Origin: Tunturiibacter empetritectus
Lineage (GTDB): Bacteria; Acidobacteriota; Terriglobia; Terriglobales; Acidobacteriaceae
Reading direction: 5' to 3'
Length of the DNA: 64,000 bases
NCBI RefSeq assembly: GCF_014201375.1
Contig: NZ_JACHDZ010000001.1
Coordinates: 1-64,000 of the forward strand
A model generated the notes under the pieces. It saw only the letters and a list, made by a program, of their open reading frames with translations, was not told where the DNA came from and ran no database searches. Of this stretch, positions 10,052 to 18,239 are shown piece by piece (the stretch's first letter is position 1; the number at the start of each line of letters is the position of its first letter). Position numbers and translations under genes: made by a program.

Positions 10052-11164
10052 TCAGGAGTTGGAGCGGCGCCGGCGCGAGGGCTTTGATTGCTGCTGATTG
10101 TCGAGCATGGTTCCACGTGGATAACTCGTGGTCTGGCGGACGATCAATCGCGTTGTGATCGTCCATTCCCTTGCTGCAGAAGCATCGTTGGGTTTTTCGA
10201 TTCCCGCGCGCAAAGCTTCTATGGCCGAACGCGCAATATCGGAACACGACATTTGAATGGTGGTCAAAGGGGGAAAGGTGAATTCAGCGATACGGATGTC
10301 ATCAAATCCGATGACTGAAATCTCATCAGGCACCCGGGTATTGGTCTTGTAGAGCTCGTGCAGGACACCAATTGCGGTCATGTCGTTGGAACACATGACC
10401 GCCGTAGGCATGTGCTTGTTGCGTGCCAGAATACGCATGCCCTCCGTGCCTCCCTCGAGTGTGTGGGCGCCCTCGACGATACTCTCCGGGCTCACGGTTA
10501 CGCCTATTTCGCGCATCGCTTTGGCGAAAGCATCGCGTCGCGCCTTCGCAGAGTGCAGCGCCAACGGACCCGTAATGAATGCGATGCGACGGTGTCCCAA
10601 GGCCGCGAGATGCTGCACTCCTTGGCGAATGCCGGTCTGATAATCCACCTTCAAAGTCCGCACAAAGGGAGAATCGGGACCTGTATCGATGAACACCAAA
10701 GGAACCTGCCGCGCTGCCAGCTCGTCGAGCAATGGCGCCTCAATGCCAAACGTCATGATAGCCACGCCATCGACTTTTCGCTCTAGCATCCGGCGGATAC
10801 AACGGAACATTCGCTTGGGATCGTAGTTCGTTGAGCCGATCAGCACCTCGTAGTTGCTTTCGACGGCTACGTCTTCAAACTGCTGGATCAATTCAGGAAA
10901 AAACGGGTTAGTGATTTCGGAGATGATTAGTCCCAGGATCCGGCTACGTCCGGACACGAGCGCGCGAGCCTGAGTGTTGGGGAAATAGTTCAGATCTTCA
11001 ATTGCCTGCCAAACACGTTTTGCCAGTTGAGGATTCACGGTCGAGACCTGGTTGATCGTGCGTGAAACCGTGGCACTGGAGACATTTGCACGGCGAGCGA
11101 CATCTCGGATATCCATGCGGCCCGGTGCGAGCTCACGTTTACGTGTTTTTGTACTTTTTTTCAT
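10052..11164 (-). CDS. LacI-family transcriptional regulator
   Basis: DNA-binding repressor with an N-terminal LacI helix-turn-helix (MDIRDVARRANVSSATVSRT, about residues 17-36) and hinge (YFPNTQARALVSGRSRILGL), followed by a periplasmic-binding-protein-like sugar domain (SEITNPFFPELIQQFEDVA; VMCSNDMTAIGVLHELY; ISVIGFDDIRIAEFTFPPLT). I chose the ATG at 11164, because the open frame upstream of it (to 11299) adds residues that do not look like a LacI N-terminus. That gives 370 residues, slightly long owing to a basic C-terminal tail. It is followed by the GH42 gene and probably controls sugar genes here. No strong ribosome binding site is visible. Confidence 0.92.
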   Translation of the reverse strand: MKKSTKTRKRELAPGRMDIRDVARRANVSSATVSRTINQVSTVNPQLAKRVWQAIEDLNYFPNTQARALVSGRSRILGLIISEITNPFFPELIQQFEDVAVESNYEVLIGSTNYDPKRMFRCIRRMLERKVDGVAIMTFGIEAPLLDELAARQVPLVFIDTGPDSPFVRTLKVDYQTGIRQGVQHLAALGHRRIAFITGPLALHSAKARRDAFAKAMREIGVTVSPESIVEGAHTLEGGTEGMRILARNKHMPTAVMCSNDMTAIGVLHELYKTNTRVPDEISVIGFDDIRIAEFTFPPLTTIQMSCSDIARSAIEALRAGIEKPNDASAAREWTITTRLIVRQTTSYPRGTMLDNQQQSKPSRRRRSNS

Positions 11165-11173
11165 TGTGAGTGA

Positions 11174-11185
11174 GTATACGTATAC
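11174..11185. promoter_or_regulatory. Perfect 12-bp palindrome just before the LacI-type gene
   Basis: GTATACGTATAC is fully self-complementary and ends 9 bases upstream of the chosen ATG. Its TACGTA core resembles arabinose-repressor operators (AraR type, TGTACGTACA). It could be an autoregulatory site, but it may be chance. Confidence 0.35.
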
Positions 11186-11292
11186 CTGAATCCATTGAAC
11201 AGGCCTCTCTTCGCCCTTCCGAGACAAAACAGGGAATCGGCACTTCCGACACGGTTGCTGCGCGCACAGAGCAAAAGAATCTTCAAAATCAC

Positions 11293-11322
11293 TTGACATT
11301 CTTTTGGCGTAGCGAGTAGTTT
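11293..11322 (+). promoter_or_regulatory. Sigma70-like promoter, plus strand
   Basis: TTGACA (11293-11298) is followed after 18 bases by TAGTTT (11317-11322), just upstream of the palindrome at 11334. It faces right, into the antisense strand of the glycoside hydrolase that ends at 11349. No plus-strand gene follows before 13310. Confidence 0.45.
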
Positions 11323-11333
11323 TCTATCGACTC

Positions 11334-11351
11334 TGAGAAAACGTTTTCTCA
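11334..11351. promoter_or_regulatory. 18-bp perfect palindromic operator of LacI type
   Basis: TGAGAAAACGTTTTCTCA is perfectly self-complementary with the central CG typical of LacI-family operators. It lies 11 bases after the TAGTTT -10 candidate, an expected place for repression of the plus-strand promoter, and about 170 bases upstream of the LacI-type gene. Its last three bases are the stop codon of the minus-strand glycoside hydrolase. The obvious candidate ligand is the LacI-type protein next door. Confidence 0.65.
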
Positions 11352-12559
11352 AACAGTGATTGCATGAGTCTTCGCCTGTTTCAGAGCCCCACCGAAGACA
11401 GCATAGATCTGTCCTGTGGCGGTCAGATCGCCGCCCGTCGCGTGGAACGTCATGTTCTTATTGAGACATGCGTTCCAGTACGACGATGTGTTCTGGAACA
11501 TGAGCGAGCTAGTACTTCCTGTGGCGTTGTAAAGCTCAATCTGATCGATCGAAGAGGTCGACAGGAATTGGATGGCCATCTGAGCCTGATAGATTGCCTC
11601 CAGCCATGTGCCTGTGAACTGAGCGTTCGAGGTGCAGTCTCTTAATCCTCCAAACTCAGTAACCCATATACGCAGTTTGGCCTTCTCGATCGGGTTCACT
11701 TCACCCGAAACGATCTTAGCCCAATCGCTGAAGGCATTGCTGAGAACTGTATCCGCCGAAGTTCCATTCCGGATTCCACCGTCGAGGATGCTGTCATAGC
11801 GATGGAGCGTCACGGTGTTTACATCACGGATCTTGCCGACCACCGCGTCGTTCCAGTTCTTGGTGCGCGCATCTCCCGATGAAGGAATAGAGCCGACCGA
11901 AGCGATGTGCGCGTTGGGATGCGTGCGCTTAAGATTAGCGGTCCATTCATTCATCTGCGACACATAGTCGGCTGCCGTGGGAAATGCTTTGTCATGGTCT
12001 GGAGAACTCCAGGAGAATTCGTTGCCAAGTTCCAGATCTTCCACCGGCAAGTTCAACCCGCGTGCTGCGTCGAGCATCTGGAGCTGGTTTGCCATCGCCT
12101 GCGGCAGGTTCGCGCGCTGCAGCACGGCATTGTTTAGCGTCATGACGTTCAGGCAGTAGACAGGATAGGTCCCGGTGGTGTGGGTCAGATCTGCGAGAGC
12201 ACTTAGTGTGTCCTGTGTCCTGTGTCCTGTGTCTTGCTGGCTTTGCCCAGCGGATAGACGATTCCGTTCTTCCAGTCCCAGTAGTTGCTAACATCTCCGC
12301 CAGGAAAGCGAACCGTCTCAATTCCAGTCTCCTTGATAGTGCGTTGCAACTTGGGATCGTCCCAAAAGGGAACAGGGTTCGAGTAGCTGTTCTCGATGTT
12401 GACGCCTAAGAAATGCGGTGCAATCGCGTGAGGGGATGCTGTGCTTTTCGGGATGGGGCCTTGTGCGGCGGAATTGGAGCACGCGCAGAAGATCACACAT
12501 CCCATCACCATGGCATTCAAAAAGACATTCAAACGATGTCTACGGTTAAGATGGCGCAT
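11349..12559 (-). pseudogene. Secreted glycoside hydrolase, out of frame at a 7-bp tandem repeat
   Basis: The upstream frame starts at ATG 12559 with a signal peptide (NVFLNAMVMGCVIFCACSNS, possible lipobox) and an arabinofuranosidase-like start (HFLGVNIENSYSNPVPFWDD; IETVRFPGGDVSNYWDW). It then stops in the repeat at 12207-12234. The downstream frame (from about 12203) continues the barrel: LPVEDLELGNEFSWSS holds a likely acid/base Glu and LRIWVTEFGGLRD a likely nucleophile Glu. The family is clan GH-A-like; I cannot fix it further. Two or five repeat copies instead of four would give one open frame (405 residues with five). It may be a switchable gene in the off state or a plain pseudogene. 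Confidence 0.75.
12207..12234 (+). repeat. 7-bp tandem repeat (four copies) inside the glycoside hydrolase gene
   Basis: Three perfect TGTGTCC units and a fourth, TGTGTCT, run head to tail. Because 7 is not a multiple of 3, each gain or loss changes the reading frame of the minus-strand gene. The observed four copies end the upstream frame at TAA. Confidence 0.9.
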
Positions 12560-13309
12560 TTCTTTTTCTATCACTAGCCGAAGTTCCTTCACTCGTTGCT
12601 GAACTACACTTGACTGAGAACCATGGAAGCAAAAATGCGAGCGTAACGACTCATATCGACACCATGCCAATCCGAAGATATCAAGTGATGGATATCTACA
12701 CGACAATATCCGACTAGACCCGGATGTCTTGGTAAAGTTCTTCTTCATTTCGAATCTCAGTAGCGTGAAAATTGAGTCGCTCATCGCGTGCAGTTCTTGA
12801 TGCGTCATCCAGTTTGTACGAATGAACAAGATCGAGATTCACCAACTAGAAACTTGTCCCTTGATAGTTCTTTCGATGCCCGCTTGAGCGCCCCGCTTCG
12901 ACGGAAATCGGCAAGTCTCGCCGGCTACCTCATAAACGGCCTGAGTTAACCATTCAGGCATGTTTCAGCACCCAATGGGAGAGTCTCGGTCGAAAACCTC
13001 TGCCGTGCGCTAACAGAAGTTTCCCCCTAAATCCCATCTGCATAGCGACAAAGACAAAGCCACGTTCGATGAGCGCATTGGCGATTTGACATCAATCGAG
13101 GATCAAAAGAGCAGGCGAATCCCATTCGCTGCATACATTCAGTAAGTCGATTTTACGGATAGCCTGGTTTATAGAATCTGCCGGAACCTTCGATTTCTTT
13201 TGGGGTCTTAACAACCGGGGCTTCAATTCTCTCCGAGCTCATCGTAGGCTTGAAACGTGCAATATGCAGAGTCCCGTTGCTTTTCTCCGATAAGCACTGA
13301 AAGGTCGCT
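12560..13309. other. Gene-free stretch
   Basis: 750 bases between the glycoside hydrolase start and the next plus-strand gene. The minus-strand frame stays open to 12829 but shows no protein-like sequence. I find no RNA gene, repeat or recognisable remnant. The promoters of the two divergent genes must lie here, but none stands out. Confidence 0.5.
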
Positions 13310-14935
13310 ATGTCCAACGCCACAAGTGTGTTTAGGATGTTTTGGCTGTTTTTCTCCCTCGCAACGGGAGGGATCGATCTCGCAGTCGCCTCCTCGGCAG
13401 CGCCAGCTCAAAACGCTCACGCGGGACCGGTGACCGGAGTCATTGACGGCGTTCAGTTCCAAGGCGACCAATACTACGCGTCTGGTTGGGCTTGCCAGGA
13501 GGGCCAGCGAGGCTCCATTGATGTTAATATTTACGCCGACCATGCCGCGGGTGATAAGCCACCAGGAACGTTTGTTACTGCAGGCACGGCAAATCTGGCG
13601 AACGAACCTGCCGTGGACCGAGAGTGCCACGCGAATGGGGGCAAACACCGTTTCCGGATTCCGCTGCCGAACCAACTGTTGAGGACGTTTCAAAACAAGA
13701 AGCTCTACGTACACGGGATCGCGGTCGCGGGCAACGTCGGGAACGCCGCGATTGCAGGGTCAGGAAATTTTAGTCTTCCGATGCCGAAATGGCCGCCCGA
13801 TCCGCCCACACCTAACTTTCTCGATGGTCCTCCTGTGGCGGCCTTCGACACCAGGAAGGATTCTTGCGAGCAGATCGACATTCCCGACGCCGCGGCGCGC
13901 GCCTTTCGAGACTACAAAGGGACGATCCACCTGATCGCTTCGCACTACGTGACGCGCGCGGGGCTCGGAGCAACGCTCGAAACCGTGAAGCACAATTGTC
14001 AGGTTGTCTATCAAACTCCACATGACGGAAACATTGCGGACTACAACGACTACACCTGGCTCAATGCGTTCTACAACGTGGATGGAAAACGGGTTGTGGC
14101 CCTGGGGCACATGGAATATCACGGCTGGGAGCATGGCCAGTGCGCAGGGAAGACGGACACCTTTACCTGCTGGTACAACATGCAGACATTCAACCTGTCG
14201 GAAGATGGCGGTTATCATTTCGCCCGCCCGAAGCCACCTGCGAACTATCTTTTGAGCCTTCCATATAAGTATCAGGTAAATCAGGGGCCTGAGGGGTGCA
14301 GCGTCGACGCCAACATCGTGAAGGTTGGCGGATGGTACTACGACGCGCTGAACGGGTGGACGTGGCCGCCCAATTGCGGCGACGGCAAGGGGTTGCGGCC
14401 TTGCCTGAATCCCGGAGGTAGTTGCCCGATTCGCACAGTGAATATCCAGGACGCATCATCCTGGCGCGGCTGGGATGGAAAGGGATTCAATGTTGTGTTC
14501 GCAGATCCCTACCGCGGACCGGTGGCTAATCCGGCGGCTCATCTTTGCGTTTCGGTGCCGAATATAGAGTTTTTGTCGGGGTTCAACTACTACGAGGCAG
14601 CGCATTTGTTTATTGGGACGCAGTTCACTCCAGTGGAGACCGCGTACGGTCCGCCGGGCGTTTACTTCACGACCACGCCGGACTTTGTGCATTGGAGCAA
14701 GCCCGCCCTGGCGCTAACTATGAACCAGATGCTCCGGCGGGAGCCTGAAGGAAGTTGGTCTTATGCGTATTTTTCACTGATCGATCCAAGATCGACGGAT
14801 TCGAGCTTTATGACGATTACAGACACTCCTTATCTTTATTACGTACGGATGGACGACAACCACGGTCCCTACCAGCGCGTCTTGTTCCGGCAAAAGACCA
14901 AGTTGAACTGGTTAACGAAGGGACGAAATCGATGA
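13310..14935 (+). CDS. Large secreted protein of unknown function
   Basis: 541 residues with a signal peptide (VFRMFWLFFSLATGGIDLAV, cut near ASSAAP). An N-terminal domain (about 40-165) has a beta-rich pattern with paired cysteines (YYASGWACQEG; AVDRECHANGG). A larger C-terminal domain (about 195-530) is rich in aromatic residues and repeats blade-like segments such as GTIHLIASHY, VVALGHMEYHGWEH and AHLFIGTQF, which suggests a GH43/GH117-like beta-propeller. This is a shape argument; no catalytic triad is confirmed. AAAGG lies 6 bases before the ATG. It may act on plant or microbial glycans outside the cell, like its hydrolase neighbours. Confidence 0.75.
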   Translation: MSNATSVFRMFWLFFSLATGGIDLAVASSAAPAQNAHAGPVTGVIDGVQFQGDQYYASGWACQEGQRGSIDVNIYADHAAGDKPPGTFVTAGTANLANEPAVDRECHANGGKHRFRIPLPNQLLRTFQNKKLYVHGIAVAGNVGNAAIAGSGNFSLPMPKWPPDPPTPNFLDGPPVAAFDTRKDSCEQIDIPDAAARAFRDYKGTIHLIASHYVTRAGLGATLETVKHNCQVVYQTPHDGNIADYNDYTWLNAFYNVDGKRVVALGHMEYHGWEHGQCAGKTDTFTCWYNMQTFNLSEDGGYHFARPKPPANYLLSLPYKYQVNQGPEGCSVDANIVKVGGWYYDALNGWTWPPNCGDGKGLRPCLNPGGSCPIRTVNIQDASSWRGWDGKGFNVVFADPYRGPVANPAAHLCVSVPNIEFLSGFNYYEAAHLFIGTQFTPVETAYGPPGVYFTTTPDFVHWSKPALALTMNQMLRREPEGSWSYAYFSLIDPRSTDSSFMTITDTPYLYYVRMDDNHGPYQRVLFRQKTKLNWLTKGRNR

Positions 14936-14944
14936 ACGAGTAGC

Positions 14945-15290
14945 GCCGGGTCGATTTTGACGACGTATTGCTCCAGGAATTCGGCGCCGAGTAAGCCATC
15001 TATCCTTACCGGAACTGGTACTTTGGAGAGGTCGACGATTTTCGCGTGCGGAATCCTGGTGACTAGGCCAGCAATAGTCAGTGTGACTTCGCCGGCGTCG
15101 CCACCAGACACTTCTCCTTTTCCGACGCCGTGAATCGAGCCGCCGGACCGTATTCCAATGTTCAGCTTCTGAGCTGCGGCTTCTCAATGATGCTGTTGGG
15201 CGCGCCCGTATCGAAGCAGAACCAAAGAGGGCCTGAGCCGTTCACCTGGACGGGAATGTAGATAAACTTTCCGACCGCAATTTGGGATGG
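14945..15290 (-). pseudogene. Remnant of a retropepsin-like aspartyl protease
   Basis: On the minus strand one frame reads QIAVGKFIYIPVQVNGSGPL then WFCFDTGAPNSIIEKPQ, which carries the DTGA active-site motif of single-domain aspartyl proteases. It stops at AGCTGA near 15177. A second frame continues with SGGDAGEVTLTIAGLVTRIP and DGLLGAEFLEQYVVKIDP, the usual second half (GLLGxEFL). The rest is lost near 14945, where the neighbouring gene ends. The start is missing too. I read it as a truncated, frameshifted relic. Confidence 0.6.
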
Positions 15291-15299
15291 CTGCTTCTA

Positions 15300-15850
15300 T
15301 GCCATTTCGGCAACGTCACGCAACTCATTGAAATTGCGAGACATCAACCGCGCTATAACGCTACAAACGCACAGATTTTTCCTGTTATTGGACCCTCGAA
15401 ACCACTCCACATATGCGCGTATACCGGGACCGATCCTGTATTCGCCGCAGAACTGATCAATGAGTGCATTGGGCCTTTTGGGTATTGAAAAACTCGCTCC
15501 CGGAAAACCGTGCTCAGAAACATCGCGCTGGGATGACCCTATAAACAATTTTCCCCGGCCGCCTATACATTTCTGGTCGCCCATTTCGAATCGGTTTTCA
15601 GAAAAATCGACTTTTTCAACACCCACGGCCTCTTGTCGCCAAAGTGACAACCGAAGACCACTTGTCCGACATGCCAATTACCAACTTTCCGTGAAAGCTA
15701 GCAACCGTGCTGTCGTACTCACCGGCATTCAGCCTGAATTGCCGCGTCCCGCATTGGCGCCGCGTTCCACAGTCTTTCGACCGCCACGCCTGGCTATCTC
15801 CTAGCTCACATCTTCCGCATTTTTGTCGCGGATCGAATCAACATTGAACC
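15300..15850. other. Gene-free stretch
   Basis: About 550 bases. Open frames of 114-126 codons exist on both strands but show no recognisable domain, signal or ribosome binding site. I see no RNA or repeat here. It lies between two gene remnants and is probably decayed sequence. Confidence 0.45.
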
Positions 15851-15868
15851 TGGAGACTTCCCACGCGT

Positions 15869-16159
15869 ATACGCGCGTTCACGCTTGTAGGAGCGTACGT
15901 TTTTCTACTGTGCTGTCTGCATGCCCTTGGGCAGACAGCGCAGAACGATCCCTCTGCTAACCCAACGAAAACCTTTAAAGATAGCGACGATACGGTGGCG
16001 ATCCTGGGGGTAGGAGCATCCACCAACTGGAACTTCAGCGGTGGTACGGCTACATTCGCGCCCAACCTTGCGGCAGAATGTACCGGGGATTTCATGTTCG
16101 GGCCAACTGGCAAGCATCGTTTCGGATGGTACCTGGAGCCTGCCTATGACGAGGACTGA
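15869..16159 (+). pseudogene. Remnant of a small secreted/outer-membrane protein, no start codon
   Basis: The frame reads a signal peptide (LVGAYVFLLCCLHALGQTAQ), then DSDDTVAILGVGASTNWNFS, GGTATFAPNLAAECT and FMFGPTGKHRFGWYLEPAY, ending at TGA 16157. The family is not certain; the pattern recalls acidobacterial beta-barrel proteins, in which the AAECT and DFMF segments are, from memory, farther apart, suggesting an internal deletion. The codon in the start position is ATA (15869), and no ATG, GTG or TTG lies between it and the upstream TGA. I infer a dead fragment. Confidence 0.45.
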
Positions 16160-16251
16160 TCGTGGTCCTCCGGTCGATTTTGCAAGCGCTATGTTCCGTT
16201 CGTGAACGCGAGGCACTTGGGGCACCGCCACCAAAGTCAGAGTCCTCCGCT

Positions 16252-17247
16252 TCAAAAAGCTTCCGCTGTTCCGCCATTGGCGCGGCCTTCACGAGCACGT
16301 TTGATGTATTCACCAGTATTGACCCCAACAACTCGCTTAAACGCTTTACTGAAGGCAGCGTCGGACTCGTAACCGACCAACCGCGCTACGTCTATGAGCT
16401 TTTTGTCGCGCTGTTCGAGTAACTGCATCGCCTTCTGCATCCGCCATCCAGTCACATACTCCAGCGGTGTTTGTCCGAGTAGCTCTCTAAAACGGGCTGC
16501 GAATGCGGAGCGAGACATACCCGCGGCTGCGGCCAGCGATTCGACCGTCCAGGCTGTATTCACTCTGTCGTGAATGACTCTGAGGGCAGTGCCCAGTTGA
16601 GGATCGAAGACGGCACGAAGCCATCCTTTGTTGTGTTCCGGCCCGGACGCGATATGCGCCCGGAGTAGCTGGATAAATAGAACCTCGGCCAACCGAGTTG
16701 CGACCACTCCAGATCCGGGCGCCTGTTCTGCCATCTCTGATGCCAGCGCCTGCACAGTGTTGTGAAGAGCAAGTGTGCGTGCCTGATCGGCCTTGACCAG
16801 AATGAAGCTCGGCAACAACTGGGTGATGGGCCTCAGGCTGCGGCGATCGAAACTAAAGGATCCACAGACGATTGTCGTCGGTGTGCCACCACCTCCGTAA
16901 TGAACGACATTGTCGTTGGCTATCTTGGCGATTTCGCGGAAAGTTGACCTTGGACGTGTTCGCGGGCTATCGCGCATGACGATCGAAGTGCCGCGGGCCA
17001 GCAAGAAGCAGTCGCCACCGGTCAACGGAATCGGATCCGACATGCCTTCGACATTGAGCCAGCAGTTCCCGCGTAACAGCATGGCGAAGTGCGCCAAGTC
17101 TGTGGGTGTATGTTTGTCTCCAGACGGAGTGGCCTGTTCTTCGGCCTGTTTCTCTTGGACTAAGCCCCATGGAGCGGTAACTTCGAGTCTGTGCTGACCG
17201 AAAGCTGTGATGTGCATGGTTCTAAAGATGTCGCTTATGGGATCCAC
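16252..17247 (-). CDS. AraC-family regulator with N-terminal cupin domain
   Basis: 331 residues. The N-terminal half is a cupin-type sensor (LTGGDCFLLARGTSIVMRDS near residues 75-95), and the C-terminal half holds two AraC helix-turn-helix motifs (WTVESLAAAAGMSRSAFAAR; KLIDVARLVGYESDAAFSKA). I chose the GTG at 17247 over upstream ATG-like starts because AAGGAGG sits 5 bases before it. It is divergent from the first SDR gene with about 120 bases between, so it probably senses a small molecule and controls the downstream dehydrogenases. A relic of a second copy lies at 18155-18190. Confidence 0.88.
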   Translation of the reverse strand: MDPISDIFRTMHITAFGQHRLEVTAPWGLVQEKQAEEQATPSGDKHTPTDLAHFAMLLRGNCWLNVEGMSDPIPLTGGDCFLLARGTSIVMRDSPRTRPRSTFREIAKIANDNVVHYGGGGTPTTIVCGSFSFDRRSLRPITQLLPSFILVKADQARTLALHNTVQALASEMAEQAPGSGVVATRLAEVLFIQLLRAHIASGPEHNKGWLRAVFDPQLGTALRVIHDRVNTAWTVESLAAAAGMSRSAFAARFRELLGQTPLEYVTGWRMQKAMQLLEQRDKKLIDVARLVGYESDAAFSKAFKRVVGVNTGEYIKRAREGRANGGTAEAF

Positions 17248-17369
17248 ATTAGCCTCCTTCTCTTGGACGAATAGACAAAATGTTTGGACATTCGAGCAGT
17301 TCTCGTCCACTGCCAAAGAACTCTACTCCTCAGTAGTGGATGCTGGACATCCACCAAAGGGAGGCAATT

Positions 17370-18104
17370 ATGGGAAAGCTTGAAGGAAAAGTTGCAGTCA
17401 TCACGGGTGGGACGAGCGGTATGGCGCTGGCGAGCGCCAAGCTCTTCGTGGAAGAGGGTGCTTACGTTTTCATCACGGGACGGAAGCAGGAACAGATCGA
17501 CCAGGCAATCAAGGTCATCGGACGGAATGTAACCGGCGTCCAGGGTGACGCGGCCAATCCCGACGACCTCGATCGGCTGTTCGACATCGTGAAGCGGGAA
17601 AAGGGCAAGATCGACGTCCTGTTCGCGAGCGCCGGCATAGGGGAGCCCGTGCCGCTGGGGCAGATCACCGAGGAGCACTTCGACAAGACCTTCAACTTGA
17701 ACGTGCGCGGCACACTTTTCACGGTGCAGAAAGCGTTGCCACTATTCAACGATGGTGGATCAATCTTCATGACCGGGTCGAATGCTGCGGCGAAAGGTTT
17801 CCCTGGTTTCGGCGTGTATGCGGCGAGCAAGTTGGCGCTGCGCTCCTTCGCCCGTACTTGGCTCAACGAGCTGAAGGACAGAAAGATCCGCGTGAACCTG
17901 CTGGTTCCCGGCGCTATTGCCACACCGATGCAGGAAGCAGTTCTCACCAAGGAAGCGAAGCAGTATTTCGAATCCCTCATCCCGCGGGGAACGATGGGTC
18001 AGCCTGAGGAAGTCGCGACGGTCGCTCTGTTTCTTGCTTCAGACGATTCAAGCTTCGTGAACGGGGCGGAGTTGTTCGTCGACGGCGGCATGACGGCGAT
18101 CTGA
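17370..18104 (+). CDS. SDR-family oxidoreductase, first of two tandem copies
   Basis: Classical short-chain dehydrogenase/reductase (244 residues): the Rossmann motif is KVAVITGGTSGMALASAKLF (TGxxxGxA), NAG is replaced by ASAGIG near 85, the catalytic Ser follows at FMTGSNAAAKG, and YAASK near 150 gives the Tyr and Lys. The arginine in FITGRKQEQ suggests NADP. The ATG at 17370 follows AAAGGGAGG. Its substrate is unknown. About 130 bases separate it from the closely similar second copy; both start with GKLEGKVAVITGG, so they arose by duplication. Confidence 0.9.
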   Translation: MGKLEGKVAVITGGTSGMALASAKLFVEEGAYVFITGRKQEQIDQAIKVIGRNVTGVQGDAANPDDLDRLFDIVKREKGKIDVLFASAGIGEPVPLGQITEEHFDKTFNLNVRGTLFTVQKALPLFNDGGSIFMTGSNAAAKGFPGFGVYAASKLALRSFARTWLNELKDRKIRVNLLVPGAIATPMQEAVLTKEAKQYFESLIPRGTMGQPEEVATVALFLASDDSSFVNGAELFVDGGMTAI

Positions 18105-18154
18105 AATCTCAATCGTTACTTCGAGGCGAGTCACTCATCGCCGCGCCACGCGCA

Positions 18155-18190
18155 AACAATCGAAGTTCCCCGGGCCAACAAAAGGCAATC
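18155..18190 (-). pseudogene. Relic of a duplicated AraC-family gene
   Basis: Read on the minus strand, this spacer gives DCLLLARGTSIV, nearly the same as DCFLLARGTSIV in the intact AraC protein encoded at 16252-17247. A stop follows soon after in the same frame. The upstream leader of each SDR gene is also alike (CCAAAGGGAG before the ATG). The whole araC-SDR unit was therefore probably duplicated and the second araC then mostly deleted. Confidence 0.7.
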
Positions 18191-18239
18191 GAAGGGATCT
18201 TCGGTACTGAATGTTCCATATCTACCAAAGGGAGTCATC

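Noticed and set aside
15297..15677. 126-codon open frame on the minus strand
   Set aside because: No domain, no signal peptide, no ribosome binding site, and composition unlike coding sequence; it lies among gene relics.
15460..15804. 114-codon open frame on the plus strand
   Set aside because: Overlaps the other weak frame, high in Arg/Pro/Ser, no recognisable motif.
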